A stretch of DNA of 64,000 nucleotides from Idiomarina sp. X4 (GCF_002808045.1 NZ_CP025000.1:992001-1056000), one strand, 5' to 3'. Positions 8,240 through 17,032 are shown, counted from the stretch's first letter. Numbers and translations: made by a program. Notes: generated by a model from the sequence alone, not told the origin.

Positions 8240-9459
8240 GTCAACCACTCAAACCCGTTACAGAAGCGCTGGCAGAGATGCTGGCTGCAGTTGAAATAAC
8301 CAAAGAAAAAGAAGTAATAGAGCTTAATGATGCGCATGGTCGCATTCTTAGCCGACCTGTAAATTCAACGCTGGACGTGCCCGGTTATGACAATTCTGCC
8401 ATGGACGGTTATGCCGTTCGCTGCAAGGAAGCTCAGAGCGGCACGCGTTTAACCATAGCTGGTGTTGCATCGGCTGGTCATCCGTTTAATGACAAAGTGG
8501 AAGCTGGGCAGTGTGTGCGCATTATGACTGGCGCACCGGTGCCAGAAGGCTTTGACGCGGTGGTTATTCAGGAAAACACTGAGGCAGCAGACAACAGCAG
8601 CGTTGTCATTAGTAAAGCCCCCTCGGAAGGCGAAAACATTCGCTTGCGCGGCAGTGACATGTCCGTGGGTGAGGAAGTCATTGCCGAGGGTACAAAACTC
8701 AGTTCTATTGATATTGGTTTATTGGCGTCATTAGGTGTGGCGGAAGTCTCGGTCTTTAAAAAGCCCAAAGTTGCCGTATTCTCTACCGGAGATGAACTGG
8801 TCGCTCCCGGGGGCAAGCTGGCCGAAGGACAAATTTACGACAGTAATCGCTATTTGTTGAAAGCCATGCTCAGCAACTTGCCGGTTGATATTGTCGATCT
8901 CGGGTGTTTGAAAGACGACTTGGACGCCCTGCAAAAAGCACTTTCCGAGGCGGCGAAGAATTGCGACGCTATTATTACCAGTGGTGGCGTATCTGTTGGC
9001 GATGCTGACTTTACCAAAGATGCGTTAGAGCAACTCGGCGAGGTTAACTTCTGGAAAGTGGCCATGAAGCCCGGCAAGCCATTCGCTTTCGGGAAACTCG
9101 GTAACGCCTGGTTCTTTGGGCTGCCGGGAAATCCAGTTGCCGCAACGGTGACCATGGATCAGCTCGCACAGCCGGTGCTTAGACACCTAAGTGGTGAAAA
9201 GCACTTTAAGCCACTGGAACTTAACGCAGTTGCGTCAGCGGCACTGAAAAAACGCCCGGGGCGCGCCGACTACCAGCGCGGCTTTTATAAGCAGAATGCA
9301 CAAGGCGAATTGACCGTCAGCAGTGCCGGCTCACAAAGTTCAGCGGTATTAAGTACGGTGAAAAAAGCCAACTGCTTAATATTGTTAGAGCAGGAGCAAG
9401 GTGCGGTGGAACCAGGTGATACGGTTAAGGTTCTGCCTTTTTCACGCCTGTTTGATTAA
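8236..9459 (+). CDS. moeA: Molybdopterin molybdenumtransferase MoeA
   Basis: MoeA inserts molybdenum into the dithiolene of adenylated molybdopterin. The 407-residue protein shows the expected order: an N-terminal domain with DVPGYDNSAMDGYA, the beta-rich second domain (IMTGAPVPEGFDAVVIQE), the MogA-like third domain with STGDELVAPG, ITSGGVSVGDADF and GLPGNPVA, and a short C-terminal barrel. It overlaps narL by four bases. In many relatives moeA is near moaA or moeB; here the other moa genes are on the opposite strand 2-5 kb away. The match to the family is complete along its length. Confidence 0.96.
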   Translation: MSQPLKPVTEALAEMLAAVEITKEKEVIELNDAHGRILSRPVNSTLDVPGYDNSAMDGYAVRCKEAQSGTRLTIAGVASAGHPFNDKVEAGQCVRIMTGAPVPEGFDAVVIQENTEAADNSSVVISKAPSEGENIRLRGSDMSVGEEVIAEGTKLSSIDIGLLASLGVAEVSVFKKPKVAVFSTGDELVAPGGKLAEGQIYDSNRYLLKAMLSNLPVDIVDLGCLKDDLDALQKALSEAAKNCDAIITSGGVSVGDADFTKDALEQLGEVNFWKVAMKPGKPFAFGKLGNAWFFGLPGNPVAATVTMDQLAQPVLRHLSGEKHFKPLELNAVASAALKKRPGRADYQRGFYKQNAQGELTVSSAGSQSSAVLSTVKKANCLILLEQEQGAVEPGDTVKVLPFSRLFD

Positions 9460-9462
9460 AGT

Positions 9463-9476
9463 TTGATCAGTATCAA
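9463..9476. promoter_or_regulatory. Perfect FNR box (TTGAT CAGT ATCAA) before the decarboxylase gene
   Basis: All ten conserved bases of TTGAT-N4-ATCAA are present. The box begins four bases after the moeA stop, and its centre is about 55 bp before the decarboxylase start at 9525, so oxygen control is likely specific to that gene. Activation at -41.5 would leave a leader of only about 14 bases containing the ribosome-binding site. Confidence 0.75.
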
Positions 9477-9507
9477 TTCAGCCGGCTGAAAAAAATGGAC
9501 ACTGTCC
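9477..9507. repeat. Two palindromes directly after the FNR box
   Basis: TTCAGCCGGCTGAA (9477-9490) is a perfect 14-base palindrome abutting the FNR box and followed by a run of A. GGACACTGTCC (9497-9507) is a second, 11-base palindrome. Together with the FNR box they fill nearly the whole leader. The first, with no loop, is a poor terminator. Either could be an additional operator. Confidence 0.5.
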
Positions 9508-9524
9508 TGCTCAAGGAGGTGTCC

Positions 9525-11123
9525 ATGCAATTTACCGATGTATTACTCAATCAACTCAATAAGCTAGGCATTAAAGAGCTTTTTGGTATTCCCGGCGACT
9601 TCATTCTGCCGCTGTTAAGCGATATTCAAAAGCGCAGTGACATACCCTTTCATTATTTGAGCCACGAGCCCGCCATTACCTTTTGTGCAGACGCTGCAGC
9701 GCGTATTACCAACCGCCCCGCGGCTGTGTTTTTAACCTATGGTGCCGGTGCTTTAAATGCCGTTAATGCGGTAGCTCAAGCTTATGAAGAGCATGTTCCT
9801 CTTATTGTGATCGCCGGTTTCCCGGCACAGAAAGAAATTGATCGCGGGTTGCATATACACCATCAGGCGAAACATACCGACTCACAGTCGCGGGTATTCG
9901 AGCAAGTCACCTGCTACCAAACGCGCATTGATTCGCCAGAAACCGCGACCGCTCGTTTGCAAAATGCCTTGTCGGAATGCCAGCGACAGTCACGCCCTAT
10001 TCTCATCGAAGTGGCGCGCGATGCCTTTTCCTATGAGGTTCCGGCTCCAGAAGACTGGCCAAAGCCTGAAATGCCTTCACTTGAACTGACCAGTCTGAAC
10101 GCGCAAATTAAGGAGCGCCTGCAAAAGGCCAAAAATCCAGTAATTCTTGCGGGTGTTGATGTGCGTCGTTTTTATGCATCAGCGGCTTTAGAAAGTTTTA
10201 GCGAAAAAACCGGCATACCTATTCTCACCACGTTTTTAGGACGTTCGGTCATTAACGTGAAACACTCCAACTACGCCGGCGTGTTTTTAGACGACAGCGA
10301 CTCAACCGCTTACCAGCTGCTGACAGAAGCAGACTTGATACTGTCGGTTGGCATTATTCGCACCGACAGTAACTTTGCGGCACACAACCATTTACTCCAC
10401 GAAGAGAAGCTGCTCGACTTACAGCAAAACCGCTGCCGAGTTGGTAAAAGTCAGTATCATCAGGTGAATTTAAAAACCGTACTGGAAAGCCTCAGTCAAG
10501 CCTCGTTGCCGTGGTTCGGTCGTTCTGTATCTAAAGTGAGCGAGCCAACAGTAGCCGAAGGGAAGTTCACAGCCGATCATGCTATTCGAGTCATTCACAA
10601 AACACTCGAGTCCTCAGAAGACACCGTGCCCTTTGTGACCGACGTTGGCGATTGTTTGTTTGCCTCGTTATTGGCACAGCCAAGCCTATGCCTGGCGCCA
10701 GCGTATTATGCGTCAATGGGCTACGCCGTTCCGGCGGCCTATGGCATTCAAGCTGCCACCGGTATGCGACCGATGGTCTTGGTGGGCGACGGCGCGTTTT
10801 TAATGAGTGGGTTAGAACTTGGGCACTTTCAGCGGCACAACTACGCACCCATTGTAGTGCTGTTTAACAACAAACGTTGGGACATGATTCAGGCGTTCGC
10901 ACCAGACTTAGGTTGTACTGACTTAACCGGTTGGGATTATCAAAAGCTCAGCGAAAGTATGGGCTGTGAGTATCATTCAGCAAACAACGAAGAACAATTA
11001 GAAACAGCGGTGGAAAATGCACTCAAACAAACGCAAAAAGTCTCGTTTATTGAGGTAGCACTTGCTGCTGACGCGCGCACTGAGCGTTTAGATCGATTTG
11101 CGTACCGTTTTCTTAATGCATAG
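9525..11123 (+). CDS. Thiamine-diphosphate-dependent 2-oxo acid decarboxylase (indolepyruvate/pyruvate decarboxylase family)
   Basis: The enzyme belongs to the group of indolepyruvate, phenylpyruvate and pyruvate decarboxylases, which turn a 2-oxo acid into an aldehyde and CO2. The N-terminal ThDP domain starts IKELFGIPGDFILPLL and has the cofactor-activating glutamate in SHEPAITFCADA. The C-terminal domain has the diphosphate/Mg motif GDGAFLMSGLELGHF ending in FNNKRWD. The ATG at 9525 is chosen over 9495 because the strong ribosome-binding site AAGGAGGTG lies just before it. The gene stands between moeA and the mod genes. A perfect FNR box precedes it, which suggests use in low oxygen, for example aldehyde formation from aromatic or branched 2-oxo acids. 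Substrate cannot be set by eye. It converges with modC, and the two coding ends overlap by 11 bp. Confidence 0.85.
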   Translation: MQFTDVLLNQLNKLGIKELFGIPGDFILPLLSDIQKRSDIPFHYLSHEPAITFCADAAARITNRPAAVFLTYGAGALNAVNAVAQAYEEHVPLIVIAGFPAQKEIDRGLHIHHQAKHTDSQSRVFEQVTCYQTRIDSPETATARLQNALSECQRQSRPILIEVARDAFSYEVPAPEDWPKPEMPSLELTSLNAQIKERLQKAKNPVILAGVDVRRFYASAALESFSEKTGIPILTTFLGRSVINVKHSNYAGVFLDDSDSTAYQLLTEADLILSVGIIRTDSNFAAHNHLLHEEKLLDLQQNRCRVGKSQYHQVNLKTVLESLSQASLPWFGRSVSKVSEPTVAEGKFTADHAIRVIHKTLESSEDTVPFVTDVGDCLFASLLAQPSLCLAPAYYASMGYAVPAAYGIQAATGMRPMVLVGDGAFLMSGLELGHFQRHNYAPIVVLFNNKRWDMIQAFAPDLGCTDLTGWDYQKLSESMGCEYHSANNEEQLETAVENALKQTQKVSFIEVALAADARTERLDRFAYRFLNA

Positions 11124-12168
11124 CGGCGGCTTTGAACGACGCATAAACCCACTGCTCGGGCTGCAAATCTAACCGCTCGGCAGAGGCTTTGGTTATTAGC
11201 GCCCGAAGCTTCTGCCCGGCGACTTCAAGCAGCACAATAACCTCGGCGCTGTGCTCAGCGCTTTCAAACCCCTGAACTTGAGCCTTAACCTGATTCGTCA
11301 ATGAGGTCGACTCAATAAAATGAGTAGCAATGCTGACGTCCCGCGCCCACACCAGCAAACGACGGGTACTCTCTATCGTTTCGCCAACTTGAGGTAGCGT
11401 GAGGGTTTGATCGCCCAGCATCCAGGTCGACATTCCCTCAGTTCGGTTATTGTTAACTAAAGACTCTGAGACATTCAATACCGACAACGGGCCTGCAGAG
11501 TGACCGGACAGTTCAGCAATTTGTTCCTGTAAAGTACCGCTGGAGACGATTCTCCCCTGCTCCATCAGCACGAGGTTGTCAGCCAGGTGAACCACCTCAT
11601 CAACATGATGTGTCACCACAATAATCGGTAAATTAAAGCGCTGCTGAATTTGCTTTAAGTAGCGCATAATGTTGCGTTTGGCTTTGTTATCCAGCCCATT
11701 CATGGGTTCGTCGAGTAATAATAACTCAGGCTGTGACAACAGCGCTCGGCCTAAGGCGACACGCTGTTGCTGACCACCCGACAACTGACTCGGCATGCGA
11801 TTTAACAAGTCCTGCAGCGACAATATGGCAACAACGTCCTGCTCTGAAATAGCCGCTGCCCGGTTTTTGGGAAGGCCATACAGCAAGTTCTGCTGCACGG
11901 TTTGTGTCTCGAATAAGTGTGCCTTTTGAAACACCAAAGCCAACCGCCGATACTCCGGCTTTCGCATTTTTGAATCATTCAGCCAAGGCTGCTCGCGCCA
12001 GGTGATGTGCCCTTCTGCCTTGCTGATGACGCCCGCTATGGTTTTCAGCAGAGTGCTTTTACCGCAGCCCGACGGTCCAAAAATGGCGGTCACACCGGCA
12101 CCGGAAAATTGCTGCTCAACCGTAAGCTGGAAATTCCCCAAAGACACCTTCACAGAAACGTCTAGCAT
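11113..12168 (-). CDS. modC: Molybdate ABC transporter ATP-binding protein ModC
   Basis: ModC powers the molybdate importer ModABC. The nucleotide-binding domain (residues 1 to about 215) has the Walker A motif GPSGCGKST, the signature LSGGQQQRVALGRAL, the Walker B segment LLLLDEPMNGLD and the switch histidine in VVTHHVDEV. The remaining 130 residues contain a single TOBE/MOP-type molybdate-binding domain, which tells ModC from general ABC subunits. It is the last gene of the minus-strand moa-mob-mod run and overlaps modB by seven bases. Confidence 0.94.
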   Translation of the reverse strand: MLDVSVKVSLGNFQLTVEQQFSGAGVTAIFGPSGCGKSTLLKTIAGVISKAEGHITWREQPWLNDSKMRKPEYRRLALVFQKAHLFETQTVQQNLLYGLPKNRAAAISEQDVVAILSLQDLLNRMPSQLSGGQQQRVALGRALLSQPELLLLDEPMNGLDNKAKRNIMRYLKQIQQRFNLPIIVVTHHVDEVVHLADNLVLMEQGRIVSSGTLQEQIAELSGHSAGPLSVLNVSESLVNNNRTEGMSTWMLGDQTLTLPQVGETIESTRRLLVWARDVSIATHFIESTSLTNQVKAQVQGFESAEHSAEVIVLLEVAGQKLRALITKASAERLDLQPEQWVYASFKAAAMH

Positions 12169-12848
12169 AGTCGCGTCTCGCTTTTAGTTGAACGCTTTTG
12201 CCAACCGTAAACCAACACCAGAACCGCAAAGGAAAATACCAACAACCCTAAAGACAGCTGGTGCGCAGCGTCATAATTCATGGCTTCTGCATGGTCGTAT
12301 ATCAGCACTGACAGCACTTGCGTTTCGCCGGGTATGCTACCGCCCAGCATTAAAATGACGCCGAATTCACCCAACGTATGTGCAAAACTGAGCGTTGCCG
12401 AGACTAAAAATCCTCCTCGACAATATGGCACCACAATGGTCCAAAAGCGTCGCCAAGCGCCCGCCCCCAGAGTCGCCGCGACCTGTAACTGCTCGTCGTC
12501 GATGCGACGAAACGACTCAACTAATGGCTGTACCGCAAAGGGCAATGAGTAGATGATAGATCCAACCAAAATACCCTCGAAACTGAAGGCTAAATGATTC
12601 AGCCCGAGAGATTCCAGCGTTTCACCAATAAAGCCGGTGGGACCAAGCCAAATGAGTAAATAAAAACCCAACACCGTTGGCGGCAGGACTAATGGCAAAG
12701 CAACTGCAGCTTGCACGGAAGCAGCCAACCAGCCACTGCGCCGCACTAACCACCAGGCCAAAGGCGTCGCGACGAGCAACAAAATGGCGGTGCTGGCAAC
12801 TCCCAATTTTAAGGTGAGCCAAACGGCTTGCCAGTCAGCCTCTGCCAT
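12162..12848 (-). CDS. modB: Molybdate ABC transporter permease ModB
   Basis: ModB is the inner-membrane channel of the molybdate importer. About five to six hydrophobic helices are visible, and the cytoplasmic coupling loop EAA-type motif reads VAATLGAGAWRRFWTIVVP. The periplasmic end GEFGVILMLGGSIPGETQVL is typical of ModB. The ATG at 12848 is preferred because a GGAG lies nine bases before it; an in-frame ATG at 12863 would add five residues but lacks a clear site. Either start overlaps the 3' end of modA, so translation is probably coupled. Confidence 0.92.
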   Translation of the reverse strand: MAEADWQAVWLTLKLGVASTAILLLVATPLAWWLVRRSGWLAASVQAAVALPLVLPPTVLGFYLLIWLGPTGFIGETLESLGLNHLAFSFEGILVGSIIYSLPFAVQPLVESFRRIDDEQLQVAATLGAGAWRRFWTIVVPYCRGGFLVSATLSFAHTLGEFGVILMLGGSIPGETQVLSVLIYDHAEAMNYDAAHQLSLGLLVFSFAVLVLVYGWQKRSTKSETRLC

Positions 12849-13611
12849 TGCCGCGCGCTCCATTTTTAACTTCAGCGTTTTCGGGCTCTATGCCGTAACG
12901 ACGTTTTAACTGAGTTATTTCCGGTTGCTGTGTAAAGTGGCTGAAACGAGCAGCTAGCTTTGTATTTTTAGTGCCATCAATGACCGCATGCTGCTGCTTA
13001 AGGAGGTGCTTGTCTTTTAAAGGCAGAATCTTCATCCGCTGCGCTGCATCGGTGCCTTGCTCAATGAGCGACAACGCCACAAATCCATAGTCGGCGGCAC
13101 CTGATCGAACCATGTGCATAACCTGCGCAACATTTTCCGCATACACCAACGACGGGCTGACCTGCTCGTAGAGTCCCGCTGATTTTAAGTAGCTGACAGC
13201 GGCCTGTCCGAAAGGCGCGTGTTTAGGCTGAGCAATAGCCACCACTTTGCCCTTCATCAGAGTCTCTAACGGCCTAACAAAAGGCTCTTGCGAATTAGCA
13301 GACGCCAGCAGCACCAGTTGCCCATAACCGTCAGTAATCACCCTACCGGTAAGCTCGCCCGCCTGCTCTAGTCGAGCCATATAAGCTGAGTTCGCCGAGA
13401 AATACAGATCATAAGGCGCACCGTGCTGAATTTGCGTGGCCAACTTGCCAGACGAACCATAAATAACGCTCACATCAACTTGCTCGGCTTGCTCAAATCG
13501 CTGCACGATATCGTCGAGTAACAAACGATAATTAGACGCCGCCGCGATGGTTAAATCCGTAGCGCTCGCAAGCAAAGGGAATGACATTAAAAGACAAAGC
13601 AACCCGCGCAT
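12835..13611 (-). CDS. modA: Molybdate-binding periplasmic protein ModA
   Basis: ModA captures molybdate or tungstate in the periplasm and delivers it to ModB. A signal peptide (about residues 1-17, MRGLLCLLMSFPLLASA) precedes the mature fold. Typical segments are TIAAASNYRLLLDDI, YGSSGKLATQIQHGAPYDLYFSA and SLVYAENVAQVMHMVRSGAADYGFVA. The Ala-rich first strand and the GSSGKL loop are the oxyanion-binding elements. It follows moaE by six bases, so cofactor synthesis and molybdate uptake are probably one transcript. Confidence 0.94.
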   Translation of the reverse strand: MRGLLCLLMSFPLLASATDLTIAAASNYRLLLDDIVQRFEQAEQVDVSVIYGSSGKLATQIQHGAPYDLYFSANSAYMARLEQAGELTGRVITDGYGQLVLLASANSQEPFVRPLETLMKGKVVAIAQPKHAPFGQAAVSYLKSAGLYEQVSPSLVYAENVAQVMHMVRSGAADYGFVALSLIEQGTDAAQRMKILPLKDKHLLKQQHAVIDGTKNTKLAARFSHFTQQPEITQLKRRYGIEPENAEVKNGARGNGRG

Positions 13612-13617
13612 TCAACC

Positions 13618-14097
13618 CTACTCCTGTGAACTCGTGTCACTGTTACGCCAATGATCAGCTGCTTGTTGGTCTGAGCTCTTTGCCTCAACCCATTGCTCGC
13701 CCGCCTGCGTGTATTCTTTTTTCCAGAACGGCGCCTGAGTTTTCAGATAATCCATAACAAAGCTGGCGGCATCAAAGGCTTGCTGACGGTGTCCACTGGC
13801 AACGCCAACAAACACAATTTGCTCGTTCAGCGGCAAGTAACCGACCCGGTGAATCACCGTCACACCGTGCAGCGGCCAACGCTGACTTGCCTCTTTCACA
13901 ATCGCGCCCAGCGCCTTTTCGGTCATGCCTGGATAGTGCTCAAGCTCAAGGCCTTTTAACTGGCCGTCTGGCGTGTTGCGTACCAAGCCGGAAAAAGTCA
14001 CTACCGCACCGCTGGCGCTATTTGCTGACAGCCGTTCATATTCTTTAGCGACAGAGAAATCATCTTCCTGCACCTCAATACGGGTGAGCATAGTCAT
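13618..14097 (-). CDS. moaE: Molybdopterin synthase catalytic subunit MoaE
   Basis: MoaE, as a heterotetramer with MoaD, adds the two dithiolene sulfurs to cyclic pyranopterin monophosphate. The 159-residue sequence has family segments GAVVTFSGLVRN, LELEHYPGMTEKAL and VTVIHRVGYLPLNEQIVFVGVAS, with the catalytic lysine region near FWKKEYTQAGEQWVEAK. The start overlaps the moaD stop by one base (TAATG); a second ATG two codons in is possible. Order and spacing fit a tight moaCDE block. Confidence 0.95.
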   Translation of the reverse strand: MTMLTRIEVQEDDFSVAKEYERLSANSASGAVVTFSGLVRNTPDGQLKGLELEHYPGMTEKALGAIVKEASQRWPLHGVTVIHRVGYLPLNEQIVFVGVASGHRQQAFDAASFVMDYLKTQAPFWKKEYTQAGEQWVEAKSSDQQAADHWRNSDTSSQE

Positions 14098-14345
14098 TAT
14101 CCCCCGGTTACCGGCGGAAACAGCGCCACTTCGTCACCCGCTTTGACACTGGTCGACAATGGCAACATATCCTGATTCACCGCACACAGCAGTTGATACC
14201 GTTCCAGCTCCTTTTGATGCTTGTCAGACTGCTTTTTTAACGCCGCAATAATATCTTCTACGGTATTGATACCGGTTGGCTCCAACGCCATTTCAGAGGT
14301 GCCTAAGCGCTCGCGTAACACCGCAAAAAACTTCACTTTAATCAT
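14097..14345 (-). CDS. moaD: Molybdopterin synthase sulfur carrier MoaD
   Basis: MoaD is the small ubiquitin-like sulfur carrier whose C-terminal glycine becomes a thiocarboxylate. The 82-residue protein starts [15 protein letters not shown] and ends in the required Gly-Gly (PPVTGG). It overlaps moaC by four bases and moaE by one. Activation by a MoeB-type enzyme is needed; no moeB is present in this window. Confidence 0.95.
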   Translation of the reverse strand: MIKVKFFAVLRERLGTSEMALEPTGINTVEDIIAALKKQSDKHQKELERYQLLCAVNQDMLPLSTSVKAGDEVALFPPVTGG

Positions 14346-14830
14346 AATGGCTTACCTCCCCGTTGCCAGTGCCCGCGTTTACCGCCCTCTTTTTCCAGTA
14401 AGCAAGTGTCGGTGATGACCATGGCCGGATCGACGGCTTTACACATGTCATATACCGTCAGGGCAGCTACAGATGCTGCCGTTAACGCTTCCATTTCTAC
14501 ACCGGTTGTACCGGTGACTTTGCATAAACTTTGGATGCGTACTTCGCCTTTGTCGCGATCGAGTTCGAACTCAATGCTCACTTTGGTCAGCGCCAGCGGA
14601 TGACACAAGGGTATTAAATCGCTGCATTTTTTCGCCGCCATAATGCCGGCAATGCGCGCAGTGGCTATGACATCGCCCTTTTTCGCTGCCGCGGCCTCTA
14701 ACAATTCAACGACATCGCTGCGGGTTTTTACCTTACTTTGCGCAATGGCGATACGCGTTGTGGTGGCCTTATCGGCAACATCCACCATGTGGGCTGCGCC
14801 CTGTTCGTTCACATGGGTTAATTCACTCAT
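14342..14830 (-). CDS. moaC: Cyclic pyranopterin monophosphate synthase MoaC
   Basis: MoaC converts the MoaA product to cyclic pyranopterin monophosphate. The 162-residue protein shows [14 protein letters not shown] at the start, then the active-site stretch [17 protein letters not shown], and later [16 protein letters not shown] and [12 protein letters not shown]. All are hallmark family motifs. It follows moaB by seven bases and overlaps moaD. Confidence 0.96.
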   Translation of the reverse strand: MSELTHVNEQGAAHMVDVADKATTTRIAIAQSKVKTRSDVVELLEAAAAKKGDVIATARIAGIMAAKKCSDLIPLCHPLALTKVSIEFELDRDKGEVRIQSLCKVTGTTGVEMEALTAASVAALTVYDMCKAVDPAMVITDTCLLEKEGGKRGHWQRGGKPL

Positions 14831-14837
14831 TGCAACC

Positions 14838-15344
14838 TCACACTAAATGTCCGACAAAATTACAGGGGCCCTGGCGCGCATCAATTTGCGGAGCCAGCAA
14901 TTTTTCCCAAGCCAGTCGTGCCGCACCGCCTGAGCCAGGAACCGCAGCTACCAGCGTTTTATTCGCCAGGCCGGCAAACGCGCGCGACTGCATGCTCGAC
15001 GTACCAATATCCTCAAAAGACAGCTGTCGAAACAGCTCACCAAAACCATCAATATGGTTGGCTAACAAAGGTTCAATCGCGTCCTGAGTCACATTATCCG
15101 CAGCAAATCCCGTTCCGCCATTTGTGATAATGACATGAATATTGTCATCGGCAATCCACTGACTAATAACCGCTCTTATCTGGTAAAAGTCATGCGATGA
15201 AATGCGGCGCTCAACCACCGAATGCCCAGCTTCTGTCGCCAGCTCATCCAGCAAGTCGCCGGTGGTGTCATCACTGACAGTACGTTTATCGGACAATGTT
15301 AAAACAGCGATATTTAAAGGCTTAAACGACTTATTTGCCTTCAT
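14838..15344 (-). CDS. moaB: Molybdopterin adenylyltransferase-family protein MoaB
   Basis: MoaB/Mog-family proteins bind molybdopterin and, in active members, adenylate it before metal insertion by MoeA. The sequence carries [43 protein letters not shown] and [17 protein letters not shown]. The ATG at 15344 (MKANKSF...) is chosen because GAGGAG lies seven bases upstream; the longer GTG start at 15359 would run through that site. Its 5' end overlaps mobA. Whether it is active like MogA or non-catalytic like E. coli MoaB cannot be decided here. No separate mog gene is visible. Confidence 0.92.
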   Translation of the reverse strand: MKANKSFKPLNIAVLTLSDKRTVSDDTTGDLLDELATEAGHSVVERRISSHDFYQIRAVISQWIADDNIHVIITNGGTGFAADNVTQDAIEPLLANHIDGFGELFRQLSFEDIGTSSMQSRAFAGLANKTLVAAVPGSGGAARLAWEKLLAPQIDARQGPCNFVGHLV

Positions 15345-15894
15345 GGTAAGTCTCCTCACTGCGCCAGAACGTCGACCATTGCTCTGGCGTGTTGGTGTTA
15401 TACAGGGTTCTCTCGTCTACGCGCGGCAATGCTGTGGCGCGAGTGTATTTAAGTAAAGCGTAGACTGACAGCCGGCCATTGTCAGAACGAAGTTGGTGCT
15501 CAATGTAGTCTTTCAGATCGGTCGTTCGTTTCAGAGCACAGGGCAAGGCACAGTCTTCGAAATACGCTGATCCCGATGCACTGGCTAGCATGCGCATGGC
15601 CTCGACGGTTAAGCCAGGCATATCGACAGGAACCACTAAAACCCGGGAATGCTGACATTCTGGTAAGCCGGCGTGCAGACCTGACAACGGTCCTTTGTCA
15701 GTAACTATGTCTTGCGTGTAGCCACTTTCATTGCGGCTAACAACGACATCGTCACAACCGGCTCGGTACATTTTATCGACCATAATATCGAGCAGTGGCG
15801 TTTCGCCCACCGGCAGTAGGGCTTTATCGGTGCCCATGCGACGAGAACGTCCACCAGCCAAAAGCAGTCCGCTAAACGGAATTTCCCCCGACAT
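15331..15894 (-). CDS. mobA: Molybdenum cofactor guanylyltransferase MobA
   Basis: MobA attaches GMP to molybdopterin to make the bis-MGD cofactor that NarG needs. The nucleotidyltransferase signature LLLAGGRSRRMGTDKALLP occupies the N-terminus, followed by DKGPLSGLHAGL and the metal-binding VVPVDMPGLT. At 187 residues it has normal family length. It lies between moaA (one base apart) and moaB (overlapping). The presence of mobA fits with a DMSO-reductase-family enzyme such as NarG as the client. Confidence 0.93.
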   Translation of the reverse strand: MSGEIPFSGLLLAGGRSRRMGTDKALLPVGETPLLDIMVDKMYRAGCDDVVVSRNESGYTQDIVTDKGPLSGLHAGLPECQHSRVLVVPVDMPGLTVEAMRMLASASGSAYFEDCALPCALKRTTDLKDYIEHQLRSDNGRLSVYALLKYTRATALPRVDERTLYNTNTPEQWSTFWRSEETYHEGK

Positions 15895-15895
15895 G

Positions 15896-16873
15896 TTAAC
15901 CGCCTATCATCGCTAAATGGCGAGTTGCTCCACTGTTGCCTTCATGCAAACCGTGCGTGGCTTTTTTCAGCATGACGTTATTGCGAAGGGCATTAATTAA
16001 CGGTTGCGGATCATCGTCCTGCAAATACTGGCGAATGTCCTGATGCTGCTCGGTAAACAAACACAAGAACAACTGCCCTAAACTGGAGACGCGTAAGCGG
16101 TTGCAGTCGTCACAGAAGTCTTTGCTGTAGGGCATTATCAAACCCATTTTGCCCTCGTAGTCCGGATGTGCGAACTCTTGTGCCGGCCCCGCGTTGTCTG
16201 CTCTTGACGTCAGCGACCAACCTTCGTTCAGCAAGCGTTCCTTAATATCCTGACCGCTTACGTGCTGGCGCTGATAGTAGTCGGCGTTATCGGTGGTGCG
16301 CATAAGCTCGATAAAGCGTAGTGCCACATTACGGTCTTTGATAAATTTGAGAAACTCAGGCAGCTCGCCACCATTGTACTGTTTCAACAACACAGTGTTG
16401 ACTTTAACGGTTGCAAAATCCATATCCACCGCCTGATCAATACCTTCAATAATCTCCGGCAGCTTATTCTGACCGGTGACCAAGTGGAACGTACCCGGAT
16501 CCAGGCTATCGACACTGACATTAATGGCGTCGAGACCGGCTTCTTTCCAGTCCTGTAAGTCGCGCTTCATGCGGTAACCATTCGTCGTAATGGCCACTTT
16601 CTCAATACCCGGCACCGACTTACAGGTCGCGATAATTTCGCTTAAGTCTTTACGCAGGCAAGGTTCACCGCCGGTTAAACGAATTTTGGTGGTGCCCAGC
16701 TTGGCAAATGCGGTCACCAACCGGCGAACTTCCGGCAGGGTAATTTCGTATTTACGAGAGCTACAGTCAGGACCGTCAGGAAGGCAGTAATCGCAGCGAA
16801 AGTTACAGCTTTCAGTCAGCGACAGCCGCAAATAGGTGAAGCGACGCGAGAAGCGATCTTGTAATGGTTGCAT
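15896..16873 (-). CDS. moaA: GTP 3',8-cyclase MoaA (radical SAM)
   Basis: MoaA starts molybdenum cofactor synthesis by cyclising GTP. The N-terminal radical-SAM cluster motif is CNFRCDYC (Cys-x3-Cys-x2-Cys) and the second cluster is bound by CDDCNRLRVSS with a further Cys in LFLCLF. The SAM motif is LTGGEPCLRK, and the C-terminus ends in Gly-Gly as required for activity. The ATG at 16873 is chosen because homologues start at this point (MQPLQDRFSRRFTYLRLS) and GGAAAGG precedes it; a longer frame to 16921 would read through the structured leader. It is the first gene of a nine-gene run to modC. Confidence 0.95.
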   Translation of the reverse strand: MQPLQDRFSRRFTYLRLSLTESCNFRCDYCLPDGPDCSSRKYEITLPEVRRLVTAFAKLGTTKIRLTGGEPCLRKDLSEIIATCKSVPGIEKVAITTNGYRMKRDLQDWKEAGLDAINVSVDSLDPGTFHLVTGQNKLPEIIEGIDQAVDMDFATVKVNTVLLKQYNGGELPEFLKFIKDRNVALRFIELMRTTDNADYYQRQHVSGQDIKERLLNEGWSLTSRADNAGPAQEFAHPDYEGKMGLIMPYSKDFCDDCNRLRVSSLGQLFLCLFTEQHQDIRQYLQDDDPQPLINALRNNVMLKKATHGLHEGNSGATRHLAMIGG

Positions 16874-17032
16874 ATTCACACCTTTCCAAATGTCGGGAGG
16901 TACCTTCGTTTCCAAATGCACCCTGGTGGCAGAATTACCACGGCATACTGTTCGTACCCTTGCGCTTGTCTTGCGAAAAAGGGGTTAGAGCCAGCAGCTC
17001 GGCGTAGTGAGGAAAGCTTAGTAGAAAGGTGT
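16874..17032 (-). promoter_or_regulatory. Moco-riboswitch-like leader of moaA
   Basis: On the minus strand a 5' segment ACACCTTTC (17032-17024) is perfectly complementary to GAAAGGTGT (16886-16878), which contains the moaA ribosome-binding site five bases before the ATG. This 9-bp P1-like helix closes about 137 nt that hold further hairpins, including GTGG...CCAC near 16929-16944 and a stem capped by a GAAA loop near 16910. Length, the closing stem that hides the Shine-Dalgarno sequence, and position before moaA are those of the Moco RNA motif. I recognise the architecture rather than every consensus base. Confidence 0.65.
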
